A stretch of 64,000 nt of DNA, taken from Polytrichum commune (taxonomy: Eukaryota; Streptophyta; Polytrichopsida; Polytrichales; Polytrichaceae). Of this stretch, positions 45,608-59,842 are shown in pieces (positions within the stretch are counted from its first letter, which is position 1; the number at the start of each line of letters is the position of its first letter). The notes under the pieces were generated by a model. That model had not been told where the DNA came from, did not search any database, and worked only from the letters and a program-made list of their open reading frames with translations. The DNA lies in contig OX485803.1 in assembly GCA_950295325.1 (NCBI GenBank), forward strand, positions 74,787,554-74,851,553. Reading direction: 5' to 3'. Position numbers and translations under genes: made by a program.

Positions 45608-48600
45608 TGCCTTACACTTATCAACATTAGTTGGCTACTAATTGGGAATCGAAAGTGAGATTGTGTTCTAATTATGTGTGGGCCAATCCGGTGGATGTTG
45701 GCTTATCTTCCCAAATTTATAGTATTGGCGTACCCATTAGCCAGTCCTTGTGATTTGATGCGTATGCCAAGCCAATTCAATAGAGGGGATCCACCTATGT
45801 CAACCTCTCCTCTACAAATAAAATTGTCCAATTAAATGAATTTTATAGATTGCAAAGCCAAAAAGCCAATGGGACCAAAAATACATCAAGATGGCGTCAA
45901 ATTGGCTAATTCACTTGAGTGGCAAAGTGCAGTAGCCTCCATGAGATAGAGGCTAATATCAACTTGATGGTCCAAATGTAAAGAAAGACTTGAGACTACC
46001 TAATACTACATTCTCAAATAATGATTGAAACTTATCTCTAATGGAGTTATATAGGAGACACTCCCACACAAAGTGTCCCTCATTTTCAACTACACAATAA
46101 TAATAAAAAGTGGCATAATATTATTTCTAGAGATAGGAAAAGTCGACCATTGTCCAATTTCAATGGCAAATCTATGATTCGAGGTGTTGTAAGCAACATT
46201 GATCTTGTGTTGGGTTGATGTCAAAGGTTGCTTCAAGTAAAATTCACATTCGTATTTAAGAAAACCTTGAGGTGAAGGTAATCTGGTTTCTTCTCTAAGA
46301 GATGGAATGAGTTCCACTCTTCAACAACAAATGCCTCCTTGAGATCATCAAATATGATTTTTGATGGTGATGGGTTATCATGGGTCCATTGACATAAATC
46401 CCATAATGCCTTCCACATGGTGTCAAATCCTTGTTCGACAAGGTGTTGAGAAAATGAGGTTGCTTGATTGACTAACCAAGAGGAAGGTAGGTGGGCAAGT
46501 TGTTGTTGGAAACCTATAATTAACCATGAGCATACAATTACATGGGAAGTTCTCAAAATTCAACCAACAAAATATGGTAGGTTATCAAAGAACACACTTT
46601 AACATAAGACATCATATGTATCTTCATGTAGTCATCAAGGACATTTTCCAAATCAACCCTCCAATAATTTATTGAGTTGGGGCCCAACCAGTTGGAGCCT
46701 AAGTTGGTCGGTTGCAAATGGGGCTCCCCAAACTAACCTGGTTGATTTTCTCCATTGAAAGATTTATCTCGATTGAAATCCGGAACTTTCAATTTACAAA
46801 CAATTGAAAATATGTTTTAGTAGTTTTCTAGCCAATTTTCATTTGCATAGTGTTAGTATTCAATCCCATAGAAACTCTTAAAAGAAAAAAAATTCCTTAG
46901 CAAGAGGTGAACTTGGCTAAAATGCACCCCCTCCCCCCCCCCCCCCAAACCGGTTGGGGACTAAGGATGCCCAACCCCTCAAATATGCAATGATTTCAAG
47001 CATCCTAGGACTTTGAGGATCAACAACTTCAACTTCCAAAATTATACTAAATCACAAGATGCTGATGACTACATTCCATGCATTACCTAACAACTAGCAA
47101 CAACATCAATCTAATCCATCAATCAATATTGAACATATATTATATTACAAAATAATGACAACACACTTTGTTGATCCTCATAGACACCTACAAAATTCTA
47201 AGTTATCATTGCCCATATGTGTTTGAAATTCTTATCAAACCCAATATGTTATTGTTTGTAATTTAAATGATAAAATCATTTTTAATTGTAGTGGTGCTTA
47301 TCAAAGGGAGGATCTTCCTCCCATTCAAATTCCACTTAACACCATATTGAATACATAAGAAATCCAAATCAACCACACCCCAATTAATAAAATGCGCTTG
47401 ACGCAAAGGCATGTTGGTCGGACTCGATACATGGAAAGAGGTCATAATGTGATTGTTAATAAACCTACTATCTAATACTTCGCACCACCACCAAAGCAAA
47501 TTACTTTTGGAATGCCAAAACATCTACGTATCATTTACACGTTATTGCGTTTGTCAGCCATAATCTTGCTAGATACTCTTATGTATCCACCTTGTAGATC
47601 AAGTTCTAGAAGTTTGTGGTATTTAGTGACCTCATTGAATGTGTTACAGTTAAAATATATAGTCTCTTCAATAGTGAGCATATGGATTTGAACAATGTTT
47701 GTCTTTACCACTTAGCTTATTAATGTCACATCTACAAATGTATGATAAAATATAAAAAATAACATCAACAATACATGCAAAATATCAGCCAAGAAGTAAA
47801 GAATATATATCTACTTGAAAGTGCCGAATTTTATATATATTAGTAGCCCAACTTCATCTGTCATAGTATCTAGATCATCACAAAAAATAAGTGATAACAC
47901 TCTCCAAAGGATCACACAAAATTATGACAACTTGCAACCGTAACAAACAACTCACATTTTGGTATTTTTTCAAATACCTTTGGGAATCAATAGGCTTTTA
48001 ATCAAAATGCTCAAAGCATTTTTCTGCTTGCATGGTGTTTTTTAAGGAGCCACGACCAAATTCAAAAGTGCACCTATCTATGTAGACATATTTTTATTGC
48101 CATAGATTTTAATTTTAATTTTAATTTTTTTGCATTTAACACTACCAAGTTTGGTTATTAAGCCACACAATACATTTAGGTAAGTGATAGTTATTTTTTT
48201 TGTTGCAACACTATTCTCTTTACTTGTCATTGTTAATGCTCTATTAGAACCAAATCCTATACACCTGTCAAAGTCTAGTTTTCATTTTCTCAAACTCCTT
48301 GTTAGTGCTTCAAAATTTATGCATCTATTAATGTGCAACAAATATAGAAAGACACATAAAGAAATACTCTCCTCAACAAAGGAAACATACAACTAGATGA
48401 CTTGTCAGTGAAATATCCGTAGATTAATCAATCATAGTTCTAGAAAACTTGGAAACTTGGACCCTATCTAATAACTAGTGAAATTAAAGGAAATCTCACA
48501 ATAATTTATTTGATCATGATAGAGTTTCTCCGTCATGTTAATTTAATATTCACAAAAAATGAACACAAACCCGGAAACTTAGAGAGGAGGGAATAAGCTC

Positions 48601-49969
48601 CTTCAATATGTAGTATACAACCTAAAATAAAGAGTGCATGGCTTCATCGCACGTACAATTTACTTGAGTGGTCCACATTTTCATAATGTGCTCTCCCCAC
48701 CATATGACCCAACTTAAACAACCATACTCTTGGAAGGCTAATATTTTGATATTAATGTTGCTAGTAGTAGTAAAGACAATACTCCCATCTTTTTTCTACA
48801 AGTTTTACAAAGAAAACTCTACCTATGTTAAGATTGTCTTCAATCCAATTGCATTATATGTACAAAACGTTTTTCCATCGATGTTGTGCAATTTCAAAGC
48901 CTCCCCCCAGCTATCGCTGAACTTAGAAACCTCATCCCAACTATGGCCCTCGAAGCCTCACCCCAGCCAAGAAACCTCAAATGTTGAAAATCCAGCATAA
49001 CCAACCAAATAGTCGGCAAGATAAGAAGAGCTAACAAGCTACAATAGGAGTTATTGAGAGATGAAGCGATTCGAGAAGATCTGCCCACTGAAACAAACCC
49101 TAGCTGCAACCTAGGTTATATAGATAATCATCATATAACAAGAGCTTAGAGAAGAAGTTCAGAAGGCCGAAATGAGGACATGGGGGATAGACCCCTCTGG
49201 AAAAACTGCCCACCCTAATTGCCAAATGATACCTAGCCGATACCCTTGGGGTTGGCCTGTATTCGAAAGATTTTTAAATGACCCGACTGAAATCCATTTT
49301 ATACCCACATGGAGGGGGGGGGGGGGGGGGGTGGTTGAAAATAAATGGGATCCGAGTTCCCAACATGTGACTCCGAGATTTTTGTTGCTGCCAAAGATCA
49401 TGATTTTGATCTTAGATAAATTTACATCAAGACTAAAAGGAAGTTCAAACTCATGCAAACTTATAAAGCTTGTTCATGAGTCTTTGTAAGCTTGCTTCTA
49501 ATTTAGAGAGATAATGGTATCCTTCTGATCAGAAAGAAGATGTGTTTAGATGCAGTAAAATCAAATAAATTCTTGATTTGAATTATGTCATCAGTTCTGT
49601 AAGTTACACCAAGAATAACTTATGAAACTCATTATTCACTAAGACAACACTAAGAAAAGACCAACATGAATTTGTGTAAAAGCCTGCCAATTGAGAAAAA
49701 TAATGCTCACCAGAAAAAACAACAGATAGAGTGTGCCACAGCTGACTTTGAGAATATGACGATGTTGTGCTTGTCACAGCACCAAAAATACAACTACCCA
49801 GAGCAAACTTGCGTTCTGAGTGCTACAAGAATGTGGCATTGCATAAAGTAGACAAATACTTTGTATATGGTAGGAGACCTCTGTACCATTATGTTTTGTT
49901 TTGCTGAAAAGAATGATATATAGACATGACTATGTTGGGGCGAGTTTCAAGAAGGCTAACAGCTAGTGG
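45608..49969. other. No supported gene
   Basis: AT-rich with C- and G-homopolymers (C14 at 46932-46945, G18-19 near 49314-49332). No conserved frame on either strand. Confidence 0.5.
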
Positions 49970-52900
49970 TTAGCATGTGCCATCCATGTAAGCAATTAGA
50001 AGGTCCCGAACAGATCCCCTATCTGGCATTGTGGCTGCTGCCCCATAGATGGGAGCCATTCCATCTCCAAACTTGTCTGGGTTATTCCTTACCTGCTCAC
50101 AATCCACGTGAATTAGGCTTAGCTCGTTGTCTAGTAAGATGAAAATCCATATATATCTGTTATTGAAAGATCCAAGAGAAAATAAGTGGGCACAATTTTG
50201 TGTTGGCAGCAGAATCCAATCCATTCCCATCTTCAACACTACTGGAAAACATACTTTCAGTGAAGATAAAATATGAATAGAGTCTGAGCAAGTGAAAGGA
50301 AGTGCAAAACTTTGAACAAAGATGAAGTGTTATGATCACTGACATATTTAACAGAGTCACTTAGATCACTGAGAAAATCGTCCACAACATTTAGATGCTG
50401 CAAAGTGATGCAGATGTGTACGCTGCATGTAAACACCATCCAACACAAGTCACAATTACTTTTATGACATCATCAGGTAAGACTGCTTGTACCAAGAGAC
50501 TACTGCCATGTCAGTCACTGACCAAATTGAGTTTAACAAACATGCACTCACTGCATCAAAGAGTTGTTTGTATCAATAACACCAAATCTCTATATAGGTC
50601 AAGTCACCGTACTAAAGAATGACTATGTTTGTTGAAGATCTAGCTTGTTCTAACTTTTACAAAAAAGGAACAAACATTCAGCTGGGTATAAAGTAGATCA
50701 AGAGGATTTTTATCTAATATCTCCATATTGAAATTTGATAAGAGATATACCTTTCTGGTTTGTGCAAGGCATTTAAACTCCAGCCTTTCTCAGCCATTGC
50801 TGAATTGACTTTGTAAATGTTTACCTCCTTTGAGGCAAATGCAATGACTGTCATGTCGGGCTTACCCAGCACATATAGCCCCTCAATATCACCCACACTG
50901 CAACATTTGAGGAGCTTGTTAGAATTTCAAAGTGAAGCAGTAGATTTGTGAAGTGGATAACCTTTTCACAAATAAGGCTTAATATGTTGTTCAACTTACC
51001 CTAACTCGATCTTTCTTGCGGTGTCCATCAATTTTCGTGTTATATCTAGATAACCTGTTGACCACAAAAAGGAAGTACATCAATGAAGGGACCAAGTTAA
51101 CACAATCACTTGCAGAGAGCCAGTTTTAAAGAGCAGCAGTCAAGGTTCATCTAAAGCTATCCAACAAGTTTGGGATGCAATCCTTGGTGACAAGAATTAC
51201 GATTCCCCAGATTTCAACATCAGGGAAGAATTTAGTGAACTACTAATACAAATAACATATGGTTTTATTAGTTTCTAGGCACCCAACCCATCTTACAGTT
51301 GGTTGTCTGGGTAATGGTTAATTATATTAACTGAGAAGTTTATTATCTATATAATAACCCAAAAAGTTGCAGCCATTCACCATTTTCACCAAGACACATC
51401 ATTGATGCCCAAGCTCCTGCAATCAGAGCACCTGCCCGACTTCCAGCCATAGAAGGAGAAATATACAGTCCTCCTGACCACTCCGAAACTGTTCCATACA
51501 GAGACCACATGTTTCATTGAAAATCCCTGTTCGACCTTGCAAGCACAAATTAAAATGCAACAGATATCCAGTGACATTTTAAGGTCCACAGAGCAGAGTC
51601 TCCACAACTGTTACAACAGCTACATTAACAACACCAAAAAACATAAGCAAAAAAACAATGAGATAATTGTTTGAATCAGAACTAAGGCAAGACCCTTTGG
51701 TCATCTGGGAGACCTTGAATCAATAAGCAAAGGGGGTCACTCACCGGCAACAAATTGATACTGTGTGCGCCCAAACACATGTGCAAAATCCCAAGTTGCA
51801 ACCACCCGTTAGATTTTCAGTCACCTCTCATATACTCCAGGATCATTGAAGAATCTAGGAAACTACTTACAGATCATACAAGGACCACCTTGACTCCACC
51901 ATTGATGTTTTTGATGGATGAACTAGAAACCAGTTCATAAATTAACTGAATGCTGGTCACTTTTGCACCAACGCATCAAAGTGAGGGTAATCATTATCCA
52001 AAGGGGCATATTTCTGATATGGAGATTTCCTATATTGTAAGTCAGAAACATATTCAACTTGATGATGTATAAAAAACATATATACATGTAAATAGGTCTA
52101 TGCAGCATGAAACAATCACACACTCTGCCAATGAAAGAGAGGAATAAAAGAAAAAGAAAAAGGTGAAGGGAAAATCAACTATTTACCTTTCGAATTTCAT
52201 GATTGCGATACAGCACAGTACTTGTGCCTTTTGGACCTAAGCCGTATTTATGCACATCTATTGAAATGGAAGTCACTCCTGGTACCCGAAAATCAAAGGG
52301 AGGAATAGGATATCTGCACCACCAAGATCCAATATAAAAATATATGTATAAGCCAAGATAGAACTTTCTATTTTTTATTAGTAGTATTGTGGTTGCAATG
52401 AGGTACAAAAATAACACTCCGAACATTGCAAGCGGAAAACCCAAAGAAACTGTAAGATGAAACTGCAACTCTTTCCATAAAACATGCAGCATGCAAATTG
52501 ATATCAGAAACTTGCAATTCACAAGAAAGCGAGAAGATAAACATCACTGTCATACCCAAGCTTTTTTGCAAATGGAAGGACAAAACCTCCAAGGCACAGG
52601 TCAACATGAAGGCAGACTTTATATTGCAAAGCCAATGCTGAGATTTCCTGCAACCACAAAATTATAATTGAGTCATGAGGTTCTAAATGTCACCTCTGTA
52701 TATGACTAAATGTATCCACGTCGTACATTTCTATGAAGCAAAGACATCTTTAGCCAATCCTGTGAATTATAGGTGCTGCCAAAATTGCTCTAGTCATCTA
52801 CTGGCAATGTCTAATAAATTTATGAAAAATAGCAAGTGAGATATTAGCATTTCAAAAAGTAGAGTCCAACAAAGTTAATGTCCATAAATCGGTCGCTTTT

Positions 52901-55900
52901 TGTTTAATAATGTAGTTCTCTCCAAAGTAGGTCAAAAGCATATTCATACAGGTGTGTTCCAAAATCATCTGATTTTCAGTTCATACTGTCCTCCAGGATC
53001 AAACAAATCAAATCTGGGAAAGTAGTTTCTAAAGACCCACTTCTCAACAACAATCATTCGTTTGTTTTGCCTATTTTCAGATTAAACTTGATGATGTAAG
53101 GTATGATATTGATCCTATATGTGATTCAAAACTGATAGGAAAGAGCTCAAAAGTGGCACTCAAGAATGAATAACAGTGCTAGGGATTTTGAAGTCATTCA
53201 GGACAGTTCAAAGCCACAAAAAATTCAAACATCAAAGCAGTGACAGATACAAATTATGGGAATAAATTGGCAAAATCTAGAACTTCAGTTCTTATTGAAG
53301 GTCTGAAACTCATTACCTCAATAGGATCAATAACCCCATGAGGAAATCCTGGACAGGAACCCACCAACTGCAACCACGCCAAGAAAGGAATCAATTGAAG
53401 CGATTCGAGTAATTCCATGAAGCCCAAAACCACTTGAACCTTATTACAAGATTCAAGCCTTTCCAACAGATTACAAGTTTGCCTTGCAGAAGATTTCCGG
53501 AAAACATTAAACATGCTAACCTCTACCTTGGTCAAATGCCGTTGTACTTGGAGCATGGCCACTGGGGCAAGATCCCATAAGCTTTAGTAAGAAGAAGCTC
53601 AGGACATGTTTTGTGGTCAACAGCACACTTACATGCCAGGCATCAGTAGACAAACATATGGAAGCATATATGATCACCAACAAATGGGAAGAGTGTCACC
53701 ATGATGGTATTTTTGTTTATCAGACGCTTCATTGCCTTCACATCAGCCCGGAAGTTAGCAGCTACTGGAGCACGTCGTAATTTTATTTGAAAATACTGTG
53801 CTGCCTTGTCATATGCAGAGTGTGCACTCTGAGGTATAACCCTGCCAACCAGAAGAAGGATGCCATATGGTTCACATGTTAGTCTCTCTGATCCTCAATA
53901 TGTCTGATTTTGTTGAATATTCAACTGAAGTGAATTAAAAGAATCTAAACAAGAAACAAAGGTCAGAAGCTTACATTTCTGGAGCAGTTATTCCTCGGGT
54001 GGCCCTCATAAAATCACGAGTTGATTTGACAGCCATCAGAATACTTTCTGTCCCACCAGAGGTCATGTTCCCACAAACCTGCCCTCCCGAGGCTTGAAGT
54101 TTACTGCCAAGCATTGCTGCTGTCATAGCAACCACCTCAGCCTCAAAGCGCGGTATGCTTGGAAAAACATCCGGATGCAGAGGGTTGGTGTGTGCAAACC
54201 TGGAGCACACAGATTACAGTATATTAAAACGAAAAAGAGAACTCATTGGCGTCATTAAGCTCTGATAACATAACATACACTTCCATTAACTTACAACAAT
54301 ATTCAAACACTTCATAATTCTAATTGCACAACTTTAGGCATAGCTTATTCTGGTTCAACACAAAATCTCAATCAGAGGTAAAGCCATACATGCAATAAGC
54401 TTCATTCACAAGGCGAAAATGGCCCTCTGTTTCTGCTCCTCCGATGTAACTGCAAAACGTAGACAACTGCAATTACTTACTGCCATGGTCACTAGAATCT
54501 CTGCTCACCAACCAGGTTCACAAATCACAAAGTAGTGAGCACCAAATTGATACTGTAGATGGCAGATTCTAGTGTGTTCATTTTGTAATTGCCAATAAGG
54601 CTCCCTTCACTGTCCAGATTCACAAATACATAGAAAAGGGCTCACTTGCATATACACACCACATCAATGACGCATCACCCAGAATATCTGTGCAGAAAAT
54701 ACCTACACTGCTCCAGAACAACGGCCTTGCCAATCTCTGTCTTGGTCTTTGAGTTCCTGCATGCGTCCAATAACAGCAGGTCCCATCCCATGCTTCGGCA
54801 ACTCTGTTGCCCAGCTTTCTTTCTCTTTTGTCCCAGATTGAAGCTTCTTCAACACCTGTAATACTTGATGTTAGGATCACAATTCCATCACATGATCTGG
54901 ATTGTCCAAATTCGGATCCCTTATGAAGCACCTCCGCAGGTAGGTAGGAACCACTAAAACATGATGGAAACACATGCTGAAGCAACTAATGAGGAACATA
55001 ATCAAACATATATTTTTTATGATGATCAGGAAATATTCAATGAAATTGGCACGTAACGCTTCTGGTCCATTGAATCAAGTTGTCAGTCCCTAAGTTCAGA
55101 AGTATAGAGCGAGGTCTCTTTTATCTTTGATGTTAAGGTACAAGTGAGTTGGTGTCACAGCCTAGTGCATCACCTTGTCTTGCTCTTTTTGTATGATTGC
55201 AGCACCACCAGGGATTATCCTGCAATTAAATCCAGGCATGCAGCTTTCTGTGAATATCTTGCAAGTTAGAAGCTATTATAGTTATCCTCTACCTCAACAT
55301 GACTATTGGTGGGGAGTTGGTTATTTTGCATACAACACTCTCCATTTTCGGTGAGTTTTCGTTGCATGCTTGGAGGTACTGTGGAGATTAGAAGAAAGAA
55401 CATTCTATATCAGGTCATTGAGGGTCAAACTCATTTTGCCATGCCAAGAGGTGCTAAGATGAGTTTAGCCCTCCATGAACCAAAATAGGTTGCTGTTCGT
55501 TCAGATTCAAACACTACCTCCGAGGATGCACCAAAAGCGGAAAGAAATTATTGATTTTGTATCCAAAACAACCAATGAAAATCATAGGGGACCAACACCC
55601 AACGAAAAGTCCCATTGAGTTAACCCCAAGACAAGGCTTGATCCAGTGTGAAGTTGGGTAACCGAGTGGTTTCACATTATATGCTAGTGACAGTTCTTTA
55701 CTAGGAACATCCTCCTATGAAACCTTCTCAATCTTGTATAATTATTTATAATACGTTCCCAACAGAAAGTGGTGTACGATAGTGTTGTATGACAAATAGA
55801 TCACTTGCATAAAGCCGGACAGTTTCAATTAGTAAATAAGTCTCCTATGAACCATTAAACCCTGTAAATTGGAAACTGATTAACCGACCCAAAAAAAAAA

Positions 55901-56576
55901 AAGTGTGATGAAGAGCAGGATCAGAACCAAACAAAGCTCTTACTTGATGAGTCGTATACCCAGACCACAAATCCATGCAACCAATCCTGAAAAAAATCCA
56001 CCCCAAAAATTCAGTCCGCCAGGTCACCCTCGAAGAAGGATAGAACCTTTCTATCTCATGTGAACCTGCGATATATCTCGATGGACATAAAAGGACACTA
56101 AAATTATGATCTTGCAGCAATTCTGTTGATCTTTTCATTTCTTAGGCGAGTAAATTGGCAGGGTTGAGGGCACAGCTGAGATGATGGATAGTATGTTTAC
56201 CTTTCAAAGGATGCTCAATTATGGTTAGCTTAAGCAACTACAGAAATATCAGAAACTTCAACAGCCTCCAGCACACATCCTCTTCAATTACTCGAAAAAT
56301 GCCCCCAGACTTTTGGTTTGCTCGAAAGAGTCAATTCTTACAATGAGTCCATCAGACCAACCTCGAAGCACGCTAACGGATGCATAAAGCAAACATAATT
56401 TTACCTTTCTCCATCACCGCCGAGAATGTGGAGGTCAACACAGCAGTGGTGTGGGTGAGCACCAGCCATGTGGAAATAGATGCAACAACTATCATCAGTG
56501 GCTCGAATTGCAAAAGCGCGGAATTCACATTCTGCCGAATTCCCTGCAAGCTGAAATCGTCCATAATGCCTTGCAT
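49970..56576 (-). CDS. DPL1: Sphingosine-1-phosphate lyase (dihydrosphingosine-phosphate lyase)
   Basis: PLP enzyme of the ER membrane that cleaves long-chain base phosphates to a fatty aldehyde and phosphoethanolamine, the exit step of sphingolipid breakdown. I assembled 16 coding exons, 544 residues: 56576-56405, 55986-55944, 55219-55174, 54855-54707, 54449-54390, 54199-53975, 53841-53700, 53367-53317, 52647-52556, 52313-52187, 51760-51745, 51488-51381, 51054-51000, 50897-50751, 50422-50344, 50092-49970. All joins keep frame. There is an N-terminal membrane segment ([20 protein letters not shown]). Conserved blocks are [62 protein letters not shown] and the PLP-lysine site [13 protein letters not shown], then [17 protein letters not shown]. 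Length equals the Arabidopsis protein. An upstream ATG frame at 56830 is described separately. Confidence 0.95.
51745..51760 (-). other. DPL1: 16-nt microexon of the lyase gene
   Basis: TATCAATTTGTTGCCG between CACACAG and GTGAGT. It encodes YQFVA plus one base and restores the conserved RNHEIRK-YQFVAV-SEWSGG junction. Without it the lyase loses frame and the segment next to the PLP lysine. Confidence 0.9.
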
Positions 56577-56704
56577 GCTTCGAAACCGGTGCCGTCCACC
56601 AATTCAGACGAGGAGAAGCGCCTCAATCTCAGAAATTTCTCAATTGAATGCATCCACATTGACATCAGCGCACGCCCATCAAAATTCGAGCTCCAAAACT
56701 GGCA

Positions 56705-56830
56705 TCATAGACACAAATTCGGTCGCGGTGAATTTAGGGTTTCGGGAAGTGTGAAAAGGAAGCAGCGAAGCGAAGTTTCCGACCAGCCTTCGTACCTCTC
56801 TGACAAGCCTGCAATGATCGCCGCCTCCAT
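56705..56830 (-). other. Upstream ORF or alternative first exon of the lyase gene
   Basis: An ATG frame of 41 codons (MEAAIIAGLSERYEGWSE...) ends at a stop 129 nt before the lyase ATG. A GTACGA donor after GAGAG could instead splice it. Either a uORF or a 5' exon; undecided. Confidence 0.45.
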
Positions 56831-57329
56831 AATCAGGTAGAGGAGCCTATTACCGACCCTTAATTTATGATTTAACTACACTCTAAACTCCGTAATATCA
56901 CGCTTATGGCAACCAAAGTGCACGTGACATTAGGGGTTCTCTAGTGTTAACATGGATGCGTGATGAAAGTGAATTATTGTTGCATGTGACAATATGAAAT
57001 AACTCAAAGTCAACATTGCAATAATGACAATAATTACAATGGTGACAACGTGATGCATGCGAGCATGTGGTTTGAATCCTTGGCTGGTTTATTTTAATGT
57101 CAAAACTTGTGGTACCCGGGGTAGAAACTTGACAATAAGGAGAGAGATTGAAACTAAGAACATCTATCTCCTAAAGTTTCAGGATATAAGAGAAGCAGTG
57201 ACATTAAGGGATATTACAAAGTTTAGAGTGAATTAAGGTCTTCCAATGGCGTGCAATAAAACATGGACACAGACCCCTAGTTGGTTAGTGAACCTTGTAC
57301 CATTGTACAAATGTTGAGTTTCAAAGCAT

Positions 57330-57710
57330 AACTTCATTCAAGGTGAGCGGATCTTAAATGGGTACTTTTCTCTCTCCACCCACTTCTCATGGGATTTGAA
57401 ACATGCAATTGATGTGAGATGATCAACAAATCCAAATCATGCATGTAGCCATTTTTTTTGCATAATTTTTGGAGCTCATATGAATAGTCTTTTCATTGTC
57501 AAAGTGAAGATTCTCTAAGTTATTGAATGATCATAAAGAACCCCCCCCCAACTAATGTTGACTATTAGGTGTAGAATAGGTAAATTTGAACTTTAAGCAC
57601 GTAGTTCAATCTCCTTTTAACACATGCCTTTTTAGTGTCCGTTCTTAGATACACATCCAATCATTTATTTCTCAAATACAGGTGTTTGTGTTAGATCATA
57701 CACCAAAACT
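57330..57710 (-). repeat. R1 copy 4
   Basis: Reverse complement of the R1 order: CCACTTCTCATGGGATTTGAAACATG, AGTCTTTTCATTGTCAAAG, a C9 run, AGTGTCCGTTCTTAGATACACA. Confidence 0.75.
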
Positions 57711-57769
57711 AGGCACATGTATCTTATTGAACCTTGTAATATAAGGTCTAAATATTAAGGAATTTCAAT

Positions 57770-57804
57770 GTGCAGTTAAATCATGAACATATTATGGGAG
57801 GGGG

Positions 57805-57849
<45 letters not shown>

Positions 57850-58175
57850 GTGTGTCATTTGGACATTTTTCTTTTTGCACCACTTCTTGTAGGATATGAA
57901 ACATGCAATTAGTCCAAGATAATTAACATGTCCAAATTGTGCATGTTGCCATTTGCCTCATAAAAGAAAAAAGTCTCATATAAAGCTCATATTTATTATC
58001 AAAATGAAGGTTAAGATGATCATCAAATAGTCATATAGATCCACCCAAGTATGTTGATCATTGAGCCTAGAATGATTAGCATATTTTCAGCACATAGTCC
58101 AATTTCTTTTAAGCACATATCTTTTGGGTGTCCATTTTTAGATCCACACCTAACCATATATCACCAAATCTTGGT
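57770..58175 (-). repeat. R1 copy 5 with (GA)n
   Basis: Tandem neighbour of copy 4 in the same orientation, with a (GA) tract at 57809-57848 and CACTTCTTGTAGGATATGAAACATG, GGTGTCCATTTTTAGATCCACA. Confidence 0.75.
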
Positions 58176-58670
58176 CTTCAATTAAGTCCATTGTTGATAA
58201 AGCCACATCTACCTTATTGTATACGAGCATACCTCTCATTCATCCATCATAAGAACTTGACCCCCTATAGATTTGTGGCCAATTCATCTCAAATGACTTG
58301 GACTAGACTAATCCATAAGTATTAAAACTAATTTTAGTGTCAATCAACAATAAATAATAACTTCATGTCTTTTATTCTAGATGAATGAGAGGTACATTTG
58401 CATGCAATAATTTTGTCTCTTCACAAAGCACAATTTTTTAACAAACCTTGAAATTAGACATTGACCTCAAGTTTTAGTAAATTGAATTGCATCACACAAC
58501 ATCTTTTGTGTTCAAACTAATGTGTAGGTATTGTTAAGTCAAGTGGAGATTATCATGTTATGTGTCATGTGACGTCATGGCCATTGTTGGTGTCCATCAC
58601 TTTGTTCCACTTCTCATGTGGCACCTTCATTTAAAGTAGGCAACCCTTATTCAGTTATTGTTCTTATGCC

Positions 58671-59156
58671 CCCTCCCCACTTGACATTAGCTAAGCCTAA
58701 AAGTGGGTTCTTAAAAATGAGTGTTCACACCATCGACATTATCTAGTGCCGAGCCTAGTTGGCAAATGATGCGGCATGGCTTAAAAGTGGAGGTTTTAAG
58801 CTAAAACTACTGACCCTCCCATCGGTACCTAGACATGAGGCAAGAATGTAGGACCTCTAAAAGTGTTGCCTCCCGCTCTTGTGATTGGTTCTTTTAGTCT
58901 TAGCTACGAGGGCACAAGGAGCTCCATTAACAAAAACCGATGGTAAGTAGTAAGGCATTTGGGGATGGGACAAAAACTACCCAACATTCATTGCTTGGTA
59001 GATAAAACCATGAACATGTGTGAAAGCTACTTAACTAAAACCTACTTGGAAATCTCTGGAGCAAGTTCTTGTAGGTGCATTGGGATGGCCGGACGTGTCC
59101 GCTATAACCAAGGGAGTTTTACCCGTGTTTTAGAGAAGTCTTTGGTTATTTGCTAA
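58671..59156 (+). mobile_element. Family A MITE, copy 2 (empty site for family B)
   Basis: Starts TGCCCCCTCCCCACTTGACA and follows copy 1 almost base for base to TTTGCTAA at 59156. There the right terminal repeat is interrupted by other inserts; a diverged trace, TAATTGGGAGGGAGGGGG, is near 59836. Confidence 0.85.
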
Positions 59157-59476
59157 GAGCATCACCACCCATCCTACAAAATGCAAGGTGGATCATCCTC
59201 ACAATAAGTTCAAGTCACTCGGTTTGCAAGCCGAGTGACCCACCCATGACTTGTATATAAGGTGATAAAACAAGGAAGAAACAAAAGCAAGATGAATCTC
59301 ATTGGCACCTTGGAAATCGGAGAGGAATATGGAGTTTGTCCTTTGTTGTTTAGGGGCCTACTTTTTTTGTTTTGGGGGCAGAGCTCCGACTTGCAAAATG
59401 ACCCCAATTTGCAAGCCAACCTCAACTTCCAAGCCGGCCCTACCAACAAATCATCCATTTTGCAGGATGGGTGCCC
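59157..59476. mobile_element. TAA-flanked MITE (family C)
   Basis: Starts GAGCATCACCACCCATCC; the inverted right end is GGGCACCCATCCTGCAAAATG. TAA duplications are at 59154-59156 and 59477-59479. Sits in the right end of family A copy 2. Confidence 0.75.
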
Positions 59477-59479
59477 TAA

Positions 59480-59822
59480 CATTACCCAACCCAATACTCT
59501 TAACTCTGGCGCGGAGTTCGATGCGGCTCCGGGGAGGTTCGGATGCCAGCTCCGGTGGGTCCATTTTTCTGGCCCTCCCCGTTTTGGCCCCTTGATGACT
59601 TTTTTTAGTTTTTTTTTTGCTAAATTTGGGTTCTACGGCCCCAAATTACTCTAGGAGGCCCCTTATGAGATCAAGTAAGACCCCACCCAATCAAAAAAAT
59701 AGGGGGCAATTTTTGCCCCAACCCACCCGAACCCACCGGAGCTGGCATCCGAACCTCCCCGGAGCCGCATCGGAGCCGCATCGAACTCCGCGCCGGAGTT
59801 AAGAGTATTGGGTTGGGTAATG
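59480..59822. mobile_element. Foldback element with long arms
   Basis: Arms 59480-59553 and about 59727-59822 are inverted copies starting CATTACCCAACCC and including CGCGGAGTTCGATGCGGCTC and GGTTCGGATGCCAGCTCCGG. The right arm has one extra CGGAGCCGCAT unit. Flanks are TAA on the left and TTA on the right, so no certain duplication. Confidence 0.8.
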
Positions 59823-59842
59823 TTATCCCAACATAATTGGGA

